A stretch of 64,000 nucleotides of DNA from Auriscalpium vulgare (Eukaryota; Basidiomycota; Agaricomycetes; Russulales; Auriscalpiaceae). This document shows, piece by piece, positions 55,293-64,000 of the stretch. The DNA is taken from assembly GCA_019915015.1 (NCBI GenBank), contig JAHBBC010000025.1, forward strand, positions 434,001 to 498,000, written 5' to 3'. How positions within the stretch are numbered: position 1 is the stretch's first letter; every line of letters begins with the position of its first letter. The notes below the pieces were generated by a model, which saw only the letters and a list, made by a program, of their open reading frames with translations, was not told the DNA's origin and did not search any database. The translations under genes and the position numbers were made by a program.

Positions 55293-58200
55293 ACATCTCG
55301 CCGACGGAGAAGAAGTCGCCCTCATTCTAGAAGGCGACGATCAAAATGTCCGCGCTATCGCATATACCACACTCGACTCGGCGGACGAGTCTTCGCTTCA
55401 ATTCGCCTATTTGACCGCTTCCGACGTTCGCTCTTTACTCCCCGATCATGCTATGCCTTCCTCTTTCACTCTATTATCTCCCGATTCCGCCCCGACTATT
55501 GCAGCAACTCGCCCAACGTTCCCTACCGCTTCTAAGCCAAATATTTGTTCGCACACTTTGCCTGAGTTCTCGCCCGATACCCCCGACCTCCCAACTCGCT
55601 CCACGTTCGCCAAGCGCAAGTACAAACCTGTCTCGCAGAAGGTCAAGCCGATCCTAGGTTCAGTCGCAGAAGAATTTCGCATCATCCGAGACATCAAAGG
55701 AGACCCGCTCGCATCGCTACCTTATCTCCCGACACATCCGACGCCGTTTACTCCCACAGGACGCTACACACAAGAACGCAAAGGCACTGTTGATCGCCAA
55801 GAGTGCTATGCGTTCCTACAGCCAGCTGAACGCGACCTGCTTCATCATGTAATCGCAGTGCACAACGACGCATTCGCCTGGGACGACACTGAGCGAGGCA
55901 GCTTCAAGCGAGAGTTCTTTCCACCTGTACAGATCCCTGTCGTACCGCATACACCCTGGGTACAGCGAAATATTCCGATTCCACCTGGCATTTACAAGGA
56001 AGTCTGTGCACTCATTCGTCGCAAGATGGATGCGGGCACCTACGAGCCTTCGAACTCATCCTATCGCTCTCGCTGGTTTTGTGTCGCAAAGAAAGACGGA
56101 AAATCGCTGCGAATCGTACACAGTCTCGAGCCTCTCAACGCCGTCACAATCGCGCACTCTGGAGTCCCCCCGACGCCGGAGCATCTCGCCGAACAGTTTG
56201 GTGGTCGCGCATGCGGAGGAATCCTCGATTTATACGTTGGCTACGACGAGCGACTTATCGACGAACGCTCCCGAGATCTCACGACGTTCCAGACGCCCTT
56301 TGGAGCCCAACGACTTGTCACCCTTCCGATGGGTTGGACGAACTCAGTGCCTATTTTCCACGACGATGTCACACATATTCTGCAGCCCGAGATTCCAGCG
56401 ATTACAGTCCCCTACATCGACGACGTACCACTCAAAGGACCTGCGACCGAGTACCCCGACGAAAATGGCATCGCTGAAGCTATCCCCGAGAACGCAGGGA
56501 TTCGCCGATTTGTCTGGGAGCATTTCCAGAACGTCAATCGCATATTGCAGCGCATGAAGTACTCTGGAGGAACGTTCTCTGGAACCAAGTCGATCCTCAT
56601 CAGCCGCGAGTTCACCGTTCTAGGGCATCGATGCACACCAGACGGACGTCGCCCCGACGACTCGACCGTCTCAGTGATCCGCAACTGGGGCCCTTGTAAA
56701 GACCTCTCGGACGTTCGCGCATTCCTAGGAACCATCGGAGTTTGTCGCATATTCATTGATTCGTTCGCCAAACGCGCACACGTCTTGACGCATCTCACTC
56801 ACAAAGGTGTCCCGTTCGAGTTCGGACCACAGCACATAGCAGCGCAAGAGGATCTCAAAGCAGCTTTATTAGCATCGCCAGCACTGCGCGCTATTGATTA
56901 CGAGTCGCCCGACCCTGTTATCCTCGCTGTCGATTCGTCCTACATCGCTATCGGGTATATCTTAGCTCAAGACGTCGAGACACCCAATAGGAAGATTCGC
57001 TATGTCAATCGTTTCGGGTCGATCACGCTGAACGACCGAGAGCGTCGCTTCTCTCAGCCTAAACTCGAGATCTATGGCTTATTTCGCTCTCTGCGCACAC
57101 TCCGCCTTTATTTAATCGGTGTCCGCAACCTGATAGTTGAAGTCGACGCGACTGCGATTAAGGGAATGCTCAAGAATCCCGACCTCGTCCCCAGCGCCAG
57201 CATCAACCGATGGATTCTCGCTATCATTACTTTCCACTTCGTCCTCCGCCACGTACCAGGTATCAGCCATGGCCCCGACGGTCTCTCAAGACATCGCGAC
57301 GAATCGCCTAAGCAGTCCGAGCACGACGACGACTTCGACGACTGGCTAGACAATGTACACGGCTTCCTTCATATAATTTATCCCTCGCCTTCAGCCTTTC
57401 GATCGCGCATACTCGCCCCGCCCACCCACCCTTCGCCGATACTCGCTACGTTCTCGCAGACCGAGGACGGTCCTGAAATCAGTGAGGAGGAGGTGCCCGA
57501 GCTCAGCTACGACGACGTCCCTCGCTCTGACTCGGCGAAAGCCCACGACAAGCGCGTACAAGCAGTCCACGATTGGCACGAGAACCCAGTACGCCCAGCT
57601 CAGATGTCCGAGGCAGAATTAGCAACATTCATCCGCTACGCGACTCGCTTTTTCATTGACGACACTCGCCTATGGCGCCGCAGTCCCGACGGTGCACACA
57701 AGCTCGTAATTCAGCCAGCCAGTCGACTCAGAGTACTCGCAGAATGTCACGATCGAGCTGGACATCGCGGAATCTTCGCTACAAAATCGCTCATACAGGA
57801 ACGCTTCTGGTGGCCGGCGTCCGAGGCCGACATCATGTGGTATGTTCGCAGCTGCCTCATCTGCCAGCAACGCCAAAAGCGACAAGTTCTTATGCGCCCG
57901 ACCGTCGCACCGCCTGCCGCACTCTTTGCCAAGATCTACGTCGACACTATGCATATGCCGCCCTCGAATGGTTATCGCTACATCGTTCAAGGTCGCTGTT
58001 CGCTCACGCACTACCCCGAGTTTCGCCTATTGCGACGCGAGACAGCCAAAGCCATCGCAGACTGGGTCTTTGAAGACATCCTATGTCGCTGGGGTTCGCT
58101 CAGCGAGATTGTTACAGACAACGGCGGTCCATTTGTCAAAGCTCTCGACTACCTATCGAAGAAGTACAACGTCCGACATATTCGCATCAGTGGCTACAAC

Positions 58201-59088
58201 TCCCGAGCAAATGGAATCGTAGAACGTGCACATTTCGACGTACGACAAGCCCTATACAAGTCCTGCGATGGAGAACAGAATCGCTGGTCGACAGCGGCGC
58301 ACACCGTTTTCTGGTCCGAGCGACTGACGACTCGCCGTCGCATGGGTTGCTCGCCCTACTTCGCTGTTACAGGCTGCCACCCGCTGATTCCACTCGATAT
58401 CTCGGAGGCAACGTACCTTCTTCCTGCACCAACATCGATCCTCTCGACCACCGATCTCATCGCGCGCCGCGCTATAGCACTGCAGAAACGACATGAACAT
58501 GTCGCAGAACTTCGCTCAACAGTCTATGAACATCGGCTTGCCACCGCGAAACGTTTTGAGCAAGAACACGCCGCTACCATCCGAGATTTCGACTTCAAGC
58601 AAGGAGCGCTAGTGCTTATTCGTCACACAGCAATCGAGAAGTCGCTGAACCGCAAGATGCGCGCTCGGTACCTTGGTCCGCTCGTAGTCATATCAAGGAA
58701 CCGTGGAGGTGCCTATCTTGTCGCCGAGCTCGACGGTTCTGTTTTCGATCGCCCTATAGCAGCATTCCGAGTCATCCCATTCTTTGCACGCAAGGAGATT
58801 AAGCTCAGTCTCGACGCTATCGACATAGACACAGCCCGACTCCGTGACCTCGAAGCCTCGCAGTCCCTAGGAGATGACGACGATCTTGAAACACTACCAA
58901 TCGCCGAAAAAACGACGAGCCCGATCATGCACAAGTTGAAGACTAGGCACCAGTCAAACATCGCCAGGATACCCTTTCGTTTGCCAATGACTTCCCTTCA
59001 TTTCCCTCTATCTGTTTCACCCTTTTCCCAGTTCATTTTGTTCATCTCACTATTCCAGAGACCAAGAAGGGACATTTTACCTATGTGA
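55222..59088 (+). CDS. Pol polyprotein: reverse transcriptase, RNase H, integrase
   Basis: Copies the element RNA into DNA and integrates it. The frame opens after a stop at 55219-55221 and overlaps gag by 71 nt in the +1 frame, so it is probably made by frameshifting rather than from its own start. No ATG-initiated form covers the first part. Counting residues from 55411: RT has RSRWFCVAKKDGKSLRIVHS, LPMGWTNSVPIFHDD and the catalytic YIDD at about 334; RNase H has VILAVDSSYIAIGYIL; integrase has an HHCC zinc finger (HDRAGH at about 780 to CLIC at about 816). The DDE triad is D in IYVDTMHM (about 845), D in VTDNGG (about 903) and E in NGIVERAHF (about 938), with about 35 residues between the last two. 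A GPLVVISRNRGGAYLV segment corresponds to the GPY/F module. All key residues are present. Confidence 0.92.
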   Translation, partial: RPCLRSPEGSIDFESPLRQYSLLEHLADGEEVALILEGDDQNVRAIAYTTLDSADESSLQFAYLTASDVRSLLPDHAMPSSFTLLSPDSAPTIAATRPTFPTASKPNICSHTLPEFSPDTPDLPTRSTFAKRKYKPVSQKVKPILGSVAEEFRIIRDIKGDPLASLPYLPTHPTPFTPTGRYTQERKGTVDRQECYAFLQPAERDLLHHVIAVHNDAFAWDDTERGSFKREFFPPVQIPVVPHTPWVQRNIPIPPGIYKEVCALIRRKMDAGTYEPSNSSYRSRWFCVAKKDGKSLRIVHSLEPLNAVTIAHSGVPPTPEHLAEQFGGRACGGILDLYVGYDERLIDERSRDLTTFQTPFGAQRLVTLPMGWTNSVPIFHDDVTHILQPEIPAITVPYIDDVPLKGPATEYPDENGIAEAIPENAGIRRFVWEHFQNVNRILQRMKYSGGTFSGTKSILISREFTVLGHRCTPDGRRPDDSTVSVIRNWGPCKDLSDVRAFLGTIGVCRIFIDSFAKRAHVLTHLTHKGVPFEFGPQHIAAQEDLKAALLASPALRAIDYESPDPVILAVDSSYIAIGYILAQDVETPNRKIRYVNRFGSITLNDRERRFSQPKLEIYGLFRSLRTLRLYLIGVRNLIVEVDATAIKGMLKNPDLVPSASINRWILAIITFHFVLRHVPGISHGPDGLSRHRDESPKQSEHDDDFDDWLDNVHGFLHIIYPSPSAFRSRILAPPTHPSPILATFSQTEDGPEISEEEVPELSYDDVPRSDSAKAHDKRVQAVHDWHENPVRPAQMSEAELATFIRYATRFFIDDTRLWRRSPDGAHKLVIQPASRLRVLAECHDRAGHRGIFATKSLIQERFWWPASEADIMWYVRSCLICQQRQKRQVLMRPTVAPPAALFAKIYVDTMHMPPSNGYRYIVQGRCSLTHYPEFRLLRRETAKAIADWVFEDILCRWGSLSEIVTDNGGPFVKALDYLSKKYNVRHIRISGYNSRANGIVERAHFDVRQALYKSCDGEQNRWSTAAHTVFWSERLTTRRRMGCSPYFAVTGCHPLIPLDISEATYLLPAPTSILSTTDLIARRAIALQKRHEHVAELRSTVYEHRLATAKRFEQEHAATIRDFDFKQGALVLIRHTAIEKSLNRKMRARYLGPLVVISRNRGGAYLVAELDGSVFDRPIAAFRVIPFFARKEIKLSLDAIDIDTARLRDLEASQSLGDDDDLETLPIAEKTTSPIMHKLKTRHQSNIARIPFRLPMTSLHFPLSVSPFSQFILFISLFQRPRRDILPM

Positions 59089-59196
59089 TTACTTCTCCTA
59101 TGCCTTCCCTTTTTGCTCCGTTTCATCGCCACACTTCCCCGAGATCTAGGACGCACTCGCCAACGGCATACGCAATGACCGAGGACGGTCAAGACT

Positions 59197-59211
59197 TCAG
59201 TGAGGAGGAGA
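59197..59211 (+). promoter_or_regulatory. Polypurine tract (plus-strand primer site)
   Basis: TCAGTGAGGAGGAGA abuts the TG of the 3' LTR. A purine-rich tract in this exact position primes plus-strand DNA synthesis in LTR retroelements. A second copy of the same 34-nt neighbourhood lies inside pol at 57459-57492. Confidence 0.75.
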
Positions 59212-60562
59212 TGATACGCCTGCTACGCGTGTGGCTACTGTTTGCGCATTTTCGATGCACTGTGGCACTCGCACAGTGGCTCCGACCGTTGCCATGCATC
59301 CCCGACTCTATCGTTCTCGCCGAAACACTCGCACAACAGCTAGCTCTGTAGCTGTCCGCGCAATCGTTCGCTGCAGTTCGCCGACGCTCGCTCTCACTCG
59401 CACATCATCCTACGACAGTCGCCGAAGTCACGCCACGTCCCCTGCACCCTAGTCACTCATCAGCAGTCAGACAATGTTCTCCCAAGGTCGCACCGACTCG
59501 CTATACGTTCAGGCGTGCATACACAGCTCGTGCACACTCGCACTCGACATCGCTGCTTCGCCCGAGCATCGCTACACGTTTGCATCGTTCGCCTGAGCCA
59601 GCCACGTCATCGCCGAGGTCGCCCGACTCGTCCGAGCATCTAGAGCAATCCATCAACTGCATAGTCCGTCGGATCTTGGCCATGTCTCACATCAATTAGC
59701 CCACATCACCGAAGCCAGAGCCATGAGATAGCAACCCCGTCCACGTCGTCGCAGTCGTTCGCCGGCGCTCGCCTGTACTCAGCGGACACAGCTGCACATG
59801 CCCGACCTCCCAGCGACTCAGAGATGCAGCGCAGACTCGCAGACCATCGAGCTATTGCCCAGCGACATCGGAGACGATCCCCGAGCCCGAGACATCAGCG
59901 GACCGGATCAACGACCACTTTTGACGCGTCGCTGATGCGCCCCGAGTGTCCCGGAGACTTTGCTGGAGATATCTCCGCTTTTGTGTCTAGGCCTTTGATA
60001 TCTCTTCTCTCTCATTCGCTATAATTCGCCGATGCTTCGCACGGCTTCGCTGACTGCATTGCATGACTCGTGTAGCTACTCCGACGCATTTTCCCATGTA
60101 TAAGTGTAGCTAGCAGTGTTTGCATGCGATAGGAACTTCTCCCCCCCAGAGACAGCACCTCAAACCTCGAGAACTATCGTCTTTCATCTTCGCAGCGCAT
60201 CGTTTAGCCCTTTTATCGACATCGACATTGCATTCACCTTCGCAGCGCATCGTTTACGCACTTGCATATTGAGAACCTTCGCCCTATCGTCGCCCATCGT
60301 CGCCCAGCGTCGCCTATCGTCCCCAACCTTCGCCCTACCTCCCCGACTCTCGCTACGCCACCCCAAGCCTTGTATTGCCGCCCACACCTTCGCCGACACT
60401 CACCCCCCATTCCCCGTCGCTCGCTACACTTCCCCAGTGACAGCTGCGACTCTCCGAGCCCCCTGGTAGACCTGGGACACGCCCCCCAACTAAAACAGTA
60501 CTACTCGACGAGCAGGGTTTGGTTTTGTCATCTGACCGCCTGTCCGACGAGTTTGGTCATCA
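59212..60562 (+). repeat. 3' long terminal repeat (1,351 bp)
   Basis: Partner of 51290-52640; same length, same termini, one visible base difference (G in GCAGCGCATCGTTTAGCC). Confidence 0.95.
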
Positions 60563-60566
60563 ACGG
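60563..60566 (+). repeat. 4-bp target-site duplication, right copy (ACGG)
   Basis: Matches 51286-51289. The following GCGTTCCACAG is the exact continuation of exon B9 up to its GTCCGT donor. Confidence 0.9.
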
Positions 60567-63500
60567 GCGTTCCACAGGTCCGTGTGCTCGAGCCGCCTCG
60601 CCGCCTTCACTGATGTAGAGCCGTCAGCCCGCCCCCGATGCCGTGCAAAGTTTCGACGCTGAGCCAGTGGCGCAGCAATACGCAACCAACGAGATAATCT
60701 CTCCCGAGTTTATGATGTCAGACGTTTTCGCCGGCGTGGAGACCTTCACGGGCGTGAACCAGGTGAGTTTTGTGTTTCCGAGTTGTAGCTGTCGCTTAGG
60801 TCGTCCAATCCTTAGCACATGCCTAATGTCCAGGGTCGAGACGCTGCTGCCCCTGTAGCAGAGGCTGACGCGGGCGTTCTACAGGTCCGTGTGCTCGAGC
60901 CGCCTCGCCGCCTTCACTGATGTAGAGCCGTCAGCCCGCCCCCGATGCCGTGCAAAGTTTCGACGCTGAGCCAGTGGCACAGCAATACGAAACCAACGAG
61001 ATAATCTCTCCTGAGTTTATGATGTCAGACGTTTTCACCGGCGTGGAGACCTTCACGGGCGTGAACCAGGTGAGTTTTGTGTTTCCGAGTTGTAGCTGTC
61101 GCTTAGGTCGTCCAATCCTTGGCACATGCCTAATGTCCAGGGTCGAGACGCTGCTGCCCCTGTAGCAGAGGCTGACGCGGGCGTTCTACAGGTCCGTGTG
61201 CTCGAGCCGCCTCGCCGCCTTCACTGATGTAGAGCCGTCAGCCCGCCCCCGATGCCGTGCAAAGTTTCGACGCTGAGCCAGTGGCACAGCAATACGAAAC
61301 CAACGAGATAATCTCTCCCGAGTTTATGATGTCAGACGTTTTCACCGGCGTGGAGACCTTCACGGGCGTGAACCAGGTGAGTTTTGTGTTTCCGAGTTGT
61401 AGCTGTCGCTTACGTCCAATCCTTAGCACATGCCTGATTTCCAGGGTCGCGACGCTGCTGCCCCTGTAGCAGAGGCTGACGCGGGCGTTCTACAGGTCCG
61501 TGTGCTCGAGCCGCCTCGCCGCCTTCACTGATGTAGACCCGTCAGCCCGCCCTCGATGCCGTGCAAAGTTTCGACGCTGAGCCAGTGGCGCAGCAAGGCG
61601 AAACCAACGAGATGATCTCTCCTGAGTTTGTAATGTCAGAAGCTTTCACCGGTGTGGAGACTGTCGCCGACCGGCCTCAGGTGCGTTGCTTGTTGAGCTG
61701 TCAGCCACGAGCTATGGCGATCGTTGCCCTGGCAGCCTGTGCACATGTACTCTTCTATCGGAGACGACCAGCACTTTGAGGCCACTGCTACAGCGACTAC
61801 GGTCAAAGTTCCAAGGTCAAGAATTCCAGACTATGAAGCGATGGATACTTCAGAGAAGGCATTCGCCGAAGATCCCGCTCAGGTGCGCTGAATGGTCATT
61901 TTCGCGTGTGTGTTGTTATGACTTCCGATCATCAGTTGAGCGCAACAGGACGTGTCGCAGTATGTCGTTCCACGTTGATATGATGATATACAACCCATGT
62001 ACTGACAAGCGCAGAAACAGTCGAGGACGACAACCCGACTGTCCGGCGTGAGGCAAGTAAGTATTGAAACTCGAACGCCGGAACAGTTTGGACGGACAAC
62101 GGTAAGGATAATATTCTTTCTACCCACAATCGTTGAAATACAACCTGTCACAGCCACCATTCCAATATGGTCACCCCTCGCCCCCACCGTCCCCTCCGCC
62201 GTTTCTTTCATGGAAAAGACCTGTTGAAGGCTCGAATACGAATACTACGTTAGAGAGGCGGCAGCATGTCGAGGTTGGTCATTAATTTCAAATCATCGGT
62301 CGAAAACATCTTATCTTTCCCAGGACGATCATGTGCATAGTGTTCGCGCAACTCATGACGCACTATCGTCACGAATTACGGTGGGAAGTTTTTGCTTGAC
62401 TCGATGTTCAAGAGCCTGACCTCGAGCACTGCCATTCATGCATATCGGTTCCCGAAATACAGCATCAAGAGGTGCTTTTCATGCTGTCGTCTCTCCACAT
62501 AGAGCACACTCTCAAAAATGTCATAGGCAAAAGAGAATGCCCATCCACACCACCGTCGTGTGTCTGAAGGCGATGCGGCAGCCGAAAAGGAGAGTTTCCC
62601 AGCAAATGAGTGTCGGAGGTCAGAATACGACTGCCAAGACCATGGACAGGAGACGGGCGGACGTCCGGACGTGGTTATGGAGGACGCCGATGAAGGCCTG
62701 GGCGGCTACACAGCTGAGGTGAGCGCGAACCGATGCACAAAACAGCTGTGCCCATACTGACCGCTCCGGTAGGCTGGTGGTGCTGAAGGGTCGTGCCCTC
62801 GAGTAAGCCCCTCCGCCGCTCAGGCAGGGCCAGCACCGACCCCTGCCTCCTCTGATGGTCCGCGTGGACCTCCGCACGCACCCCGGCGTGCACCCCCGGT
62901 GAGTTTATTAGCCGAAAGCGCTCGAATTGTATGACGAGCGAAGCCGTGTGTAGACCATGGGCGTGACCAAGGATGACATCGTTGGCATCCATTTGAGACT
63001 CGACAAGAGCGACAAGACGCTCGACGAAGTCGCCAGCGCCATGCGTGCCTTCGCGTCCCGCGGTCGTGCAGAACAAGGGAAGACATCGGGGTCCCATGCG
63101 AAGGGAAGCTCGCAGCAGACGCACTCGGCACGGGACAACGGGCACGGTGAGGATGATGATGGTGATGAGAGCTCTGGCGAGGCCCATCCTTTCAAGAAGG
63201 CTGGGCTCCCCAAACGCCGCTCTCGCCAGATTAAACAGTTGCACGTGAGAGATTGCTCTCGTTGCCACCGTGGGCTGCCCCTGACTCGCATCCCAGGACA
63301 AAATCCGCGAGCATACGCTGAGTCTGATGCGGCGAGACGACAAAACGTCACCGTTCAAGGAAGGGGAAGGGATCGCGTCCATCAAAGAGGTCGAAGACTA
63401 TGTCGGCCCCCGTGCCAGGGAGCCATGCTGCACCGTCGAGGACTTCAAGATCGATATTCGGGGGCCGAACAACTCTGCGTGGAACAAGTCTGCGGCGCGC

Positions 63501-64000
63501 GTCTTCGCTCGTGACTTTATCAAGCAAGCGACGCATAAAGTCACTGATCTGCACGCGCTCGAGGAGGCATTCAAGACCCACATGTCGAGCCTCCGGCGAG
63601 AGTACCGTAAGCGAAAAATGGACAAGAGCGCTGCTGCAAAAGGTAAACGTGACGCCGCCCGTGAAGGCAGGAAGCGATTGGTTCGTCTCTGGCTTCCTCT
63701 GCTTGATTGTGCGGGAGCGGCTTGCTGAACCGAGTGCTGCTCCAGATCTTCGAGCGACGTCTTCGCGCAGCTAAGAAGTTCGACGACCTCCGGCCACACG
63801 AGGATATGCTTTCCCGCCTCATGCCAGCGGGTATGAGCAGCGACGAATCCGACGGCGATGATCCATACGCCATCTTTGTGAAACCGTGGAGGAGCCAGTC
63901 AGTCACAGCTTGGCTGCGAACATTCGAACGCATAGATCAGATAGCACAAGAGAGAAACGTCGGCCGGAGCAAGAGGGGGAACAAGCCACGCCTCCGACGA
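60567..64000 (+). CDS. Exon-repeat gene, 3' part, with MSSDES-family domain (runs off the window)
   Basis: Continues the gene from 51289. Exon B9 ends at 60577. Further repeat exons: A 60628-60762, 60935-61069, 61242-61376, 61546-61680; B 60816-60884, 61123-61191, 61427-61495, 61736-61882. Less certain small exons follow (about 62015-62056, 62154-62273, 62324-62380), then a well-supported phase-0 chain: 62527-62718 (HPHHRRVSEGDAAAEKESF), 62773-62898 (Pro-rich), 62954-63244 (KDDIVGIHLRLDKSDKTLDE), 63297-63680 and 63746 to the edge. The last two carry DKIREHTLSLMRRDDK, PCCTVEDFKIDIRGPNNSAW, NKSAARVFARDF, RRLRAAKKFDDLRPHEDM, AGMSSDESDGDDPYAIF and KPWRSQSVTAWLRTFER, the family shared with 3896-4790. 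Function unknown. One internal acceptor (61121-61122) reads GG instead of AG. As it stands the gene cannot make its full product unless the retrotransposon is absent from the other allele. Confidence 0.75.
60628..61680 (+). repeat. Tandem array of two-exon units, right block
   Basis: Units start at 60628, 60935, 61242 and 61546 (period 307, 307, 304). The first matches the Y-A type units at 48306 and 49369, the next two the Y-E type. The last exon A is divergent in its final ten codons (VADRPQ instead of TFTGVNQ). It is the natural continuation of the array left of the retrotransposon. Confidence 0.9.

Larger units (their letters stand above)
51290..60562 (+). mobile_element. Complete Ty3-type LTR retrotransposon, 9,273 bp
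   Basis: Two 1,351-bp LTRs beginning TGATACGCC and ending GGTCATCA bound a gag ORF and a pol ORF in the order protease, reverse transcriptase, RNase H, integrase. That order places it in the Ty3 (Metaviridae-type) group. A primer-binding-site candidate follows the left LTR and a polypurine tract precedes the right one. The gag frame is open and the pol frame is open across 55222-59088. No chromodomain is seen at the integrase C-terminus. Given one LTR difference and open frames the copy is young and may be active. It is inserted in the same orientation as the gene it interrupts. Confidence 0.95.

Overview
The window is fungal nuclear DNA, most likely from an agaricomycete basidiomycete. The evidence is the gene structure: introns of about 50-65 nt with GTRNGT donors, CTRAY branch sites and C/TAG acceptors. 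Other pointers are a transportin split into eight small-intron exons, a fungal HMG-box regulator, and two members of a family I associate (from memory) with large expansions in agaricomycetes, marked by an 'MSSDES' motif and a 'GLPxxxYdxxWL' tail. The identification of the organism is inference. Much of the window is transposon-derived or decayed.

Layout. 1-11.4 kb: a small hypothetical gene (about 1.15-1.74 kb), a retrotransposon gag relic (2.25-3.67 kb), a minus-strand MSSDES-family gene (3.9-4.8 kb), then simple-sequence and decayed DNA. 11.42-21.54 kb: a 10.1-kb element with 33-bp terminal inverted repeats (31/33 identical), a perfect 6-bp target duplication and mirror-image subterminal repeats. 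It carries two unrecognised multi-exon genes, a broken aminotransferase class V copy and a nested hairpin repeat. 24-31 kb: three small ordinary genes (a 209-aa hypothetical, a tail-anchored hypothetical and an HMG-box factor). 32.5-38.4 kb: two more gag relics, head to head. 38.7-42.1 kb: transportin (Kap104 family). 42.8-45.3 kb: a cluster of hairpin repeats and tRNA-headed SINE-like copies.

47.08-64.0 kb: one very large gene whose exons I could chain almost entirely in phase 0. Its middle is a tandem array of at least 13 two-exon units (45-codon exon A, 23- or 47/48-codon exon B, one ~50-nt intron after each). Its 3' part encodes the MSSDES-family domain and runs off the window end. Coding exon B9 is split by a 9,273-bp Ty3-type LTR retrotransposon (51290-60562) with 1,351-bp LTRs that I read as differing at one base, and a 4-bp target duplication (ACGG).

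Working together: the only housekeeping function I can name is nuclear import (transportin). The HMG factor is a plausible regulator with no target visible. The rest is a record of insertion, inverted duplication and exon amplification. All splice models were read by eye without transcripts, so exon ends are predictions; those supported by phase agreement across many exons (the exon-repeat gene, transportin, the HMG gene) are the most reliable.
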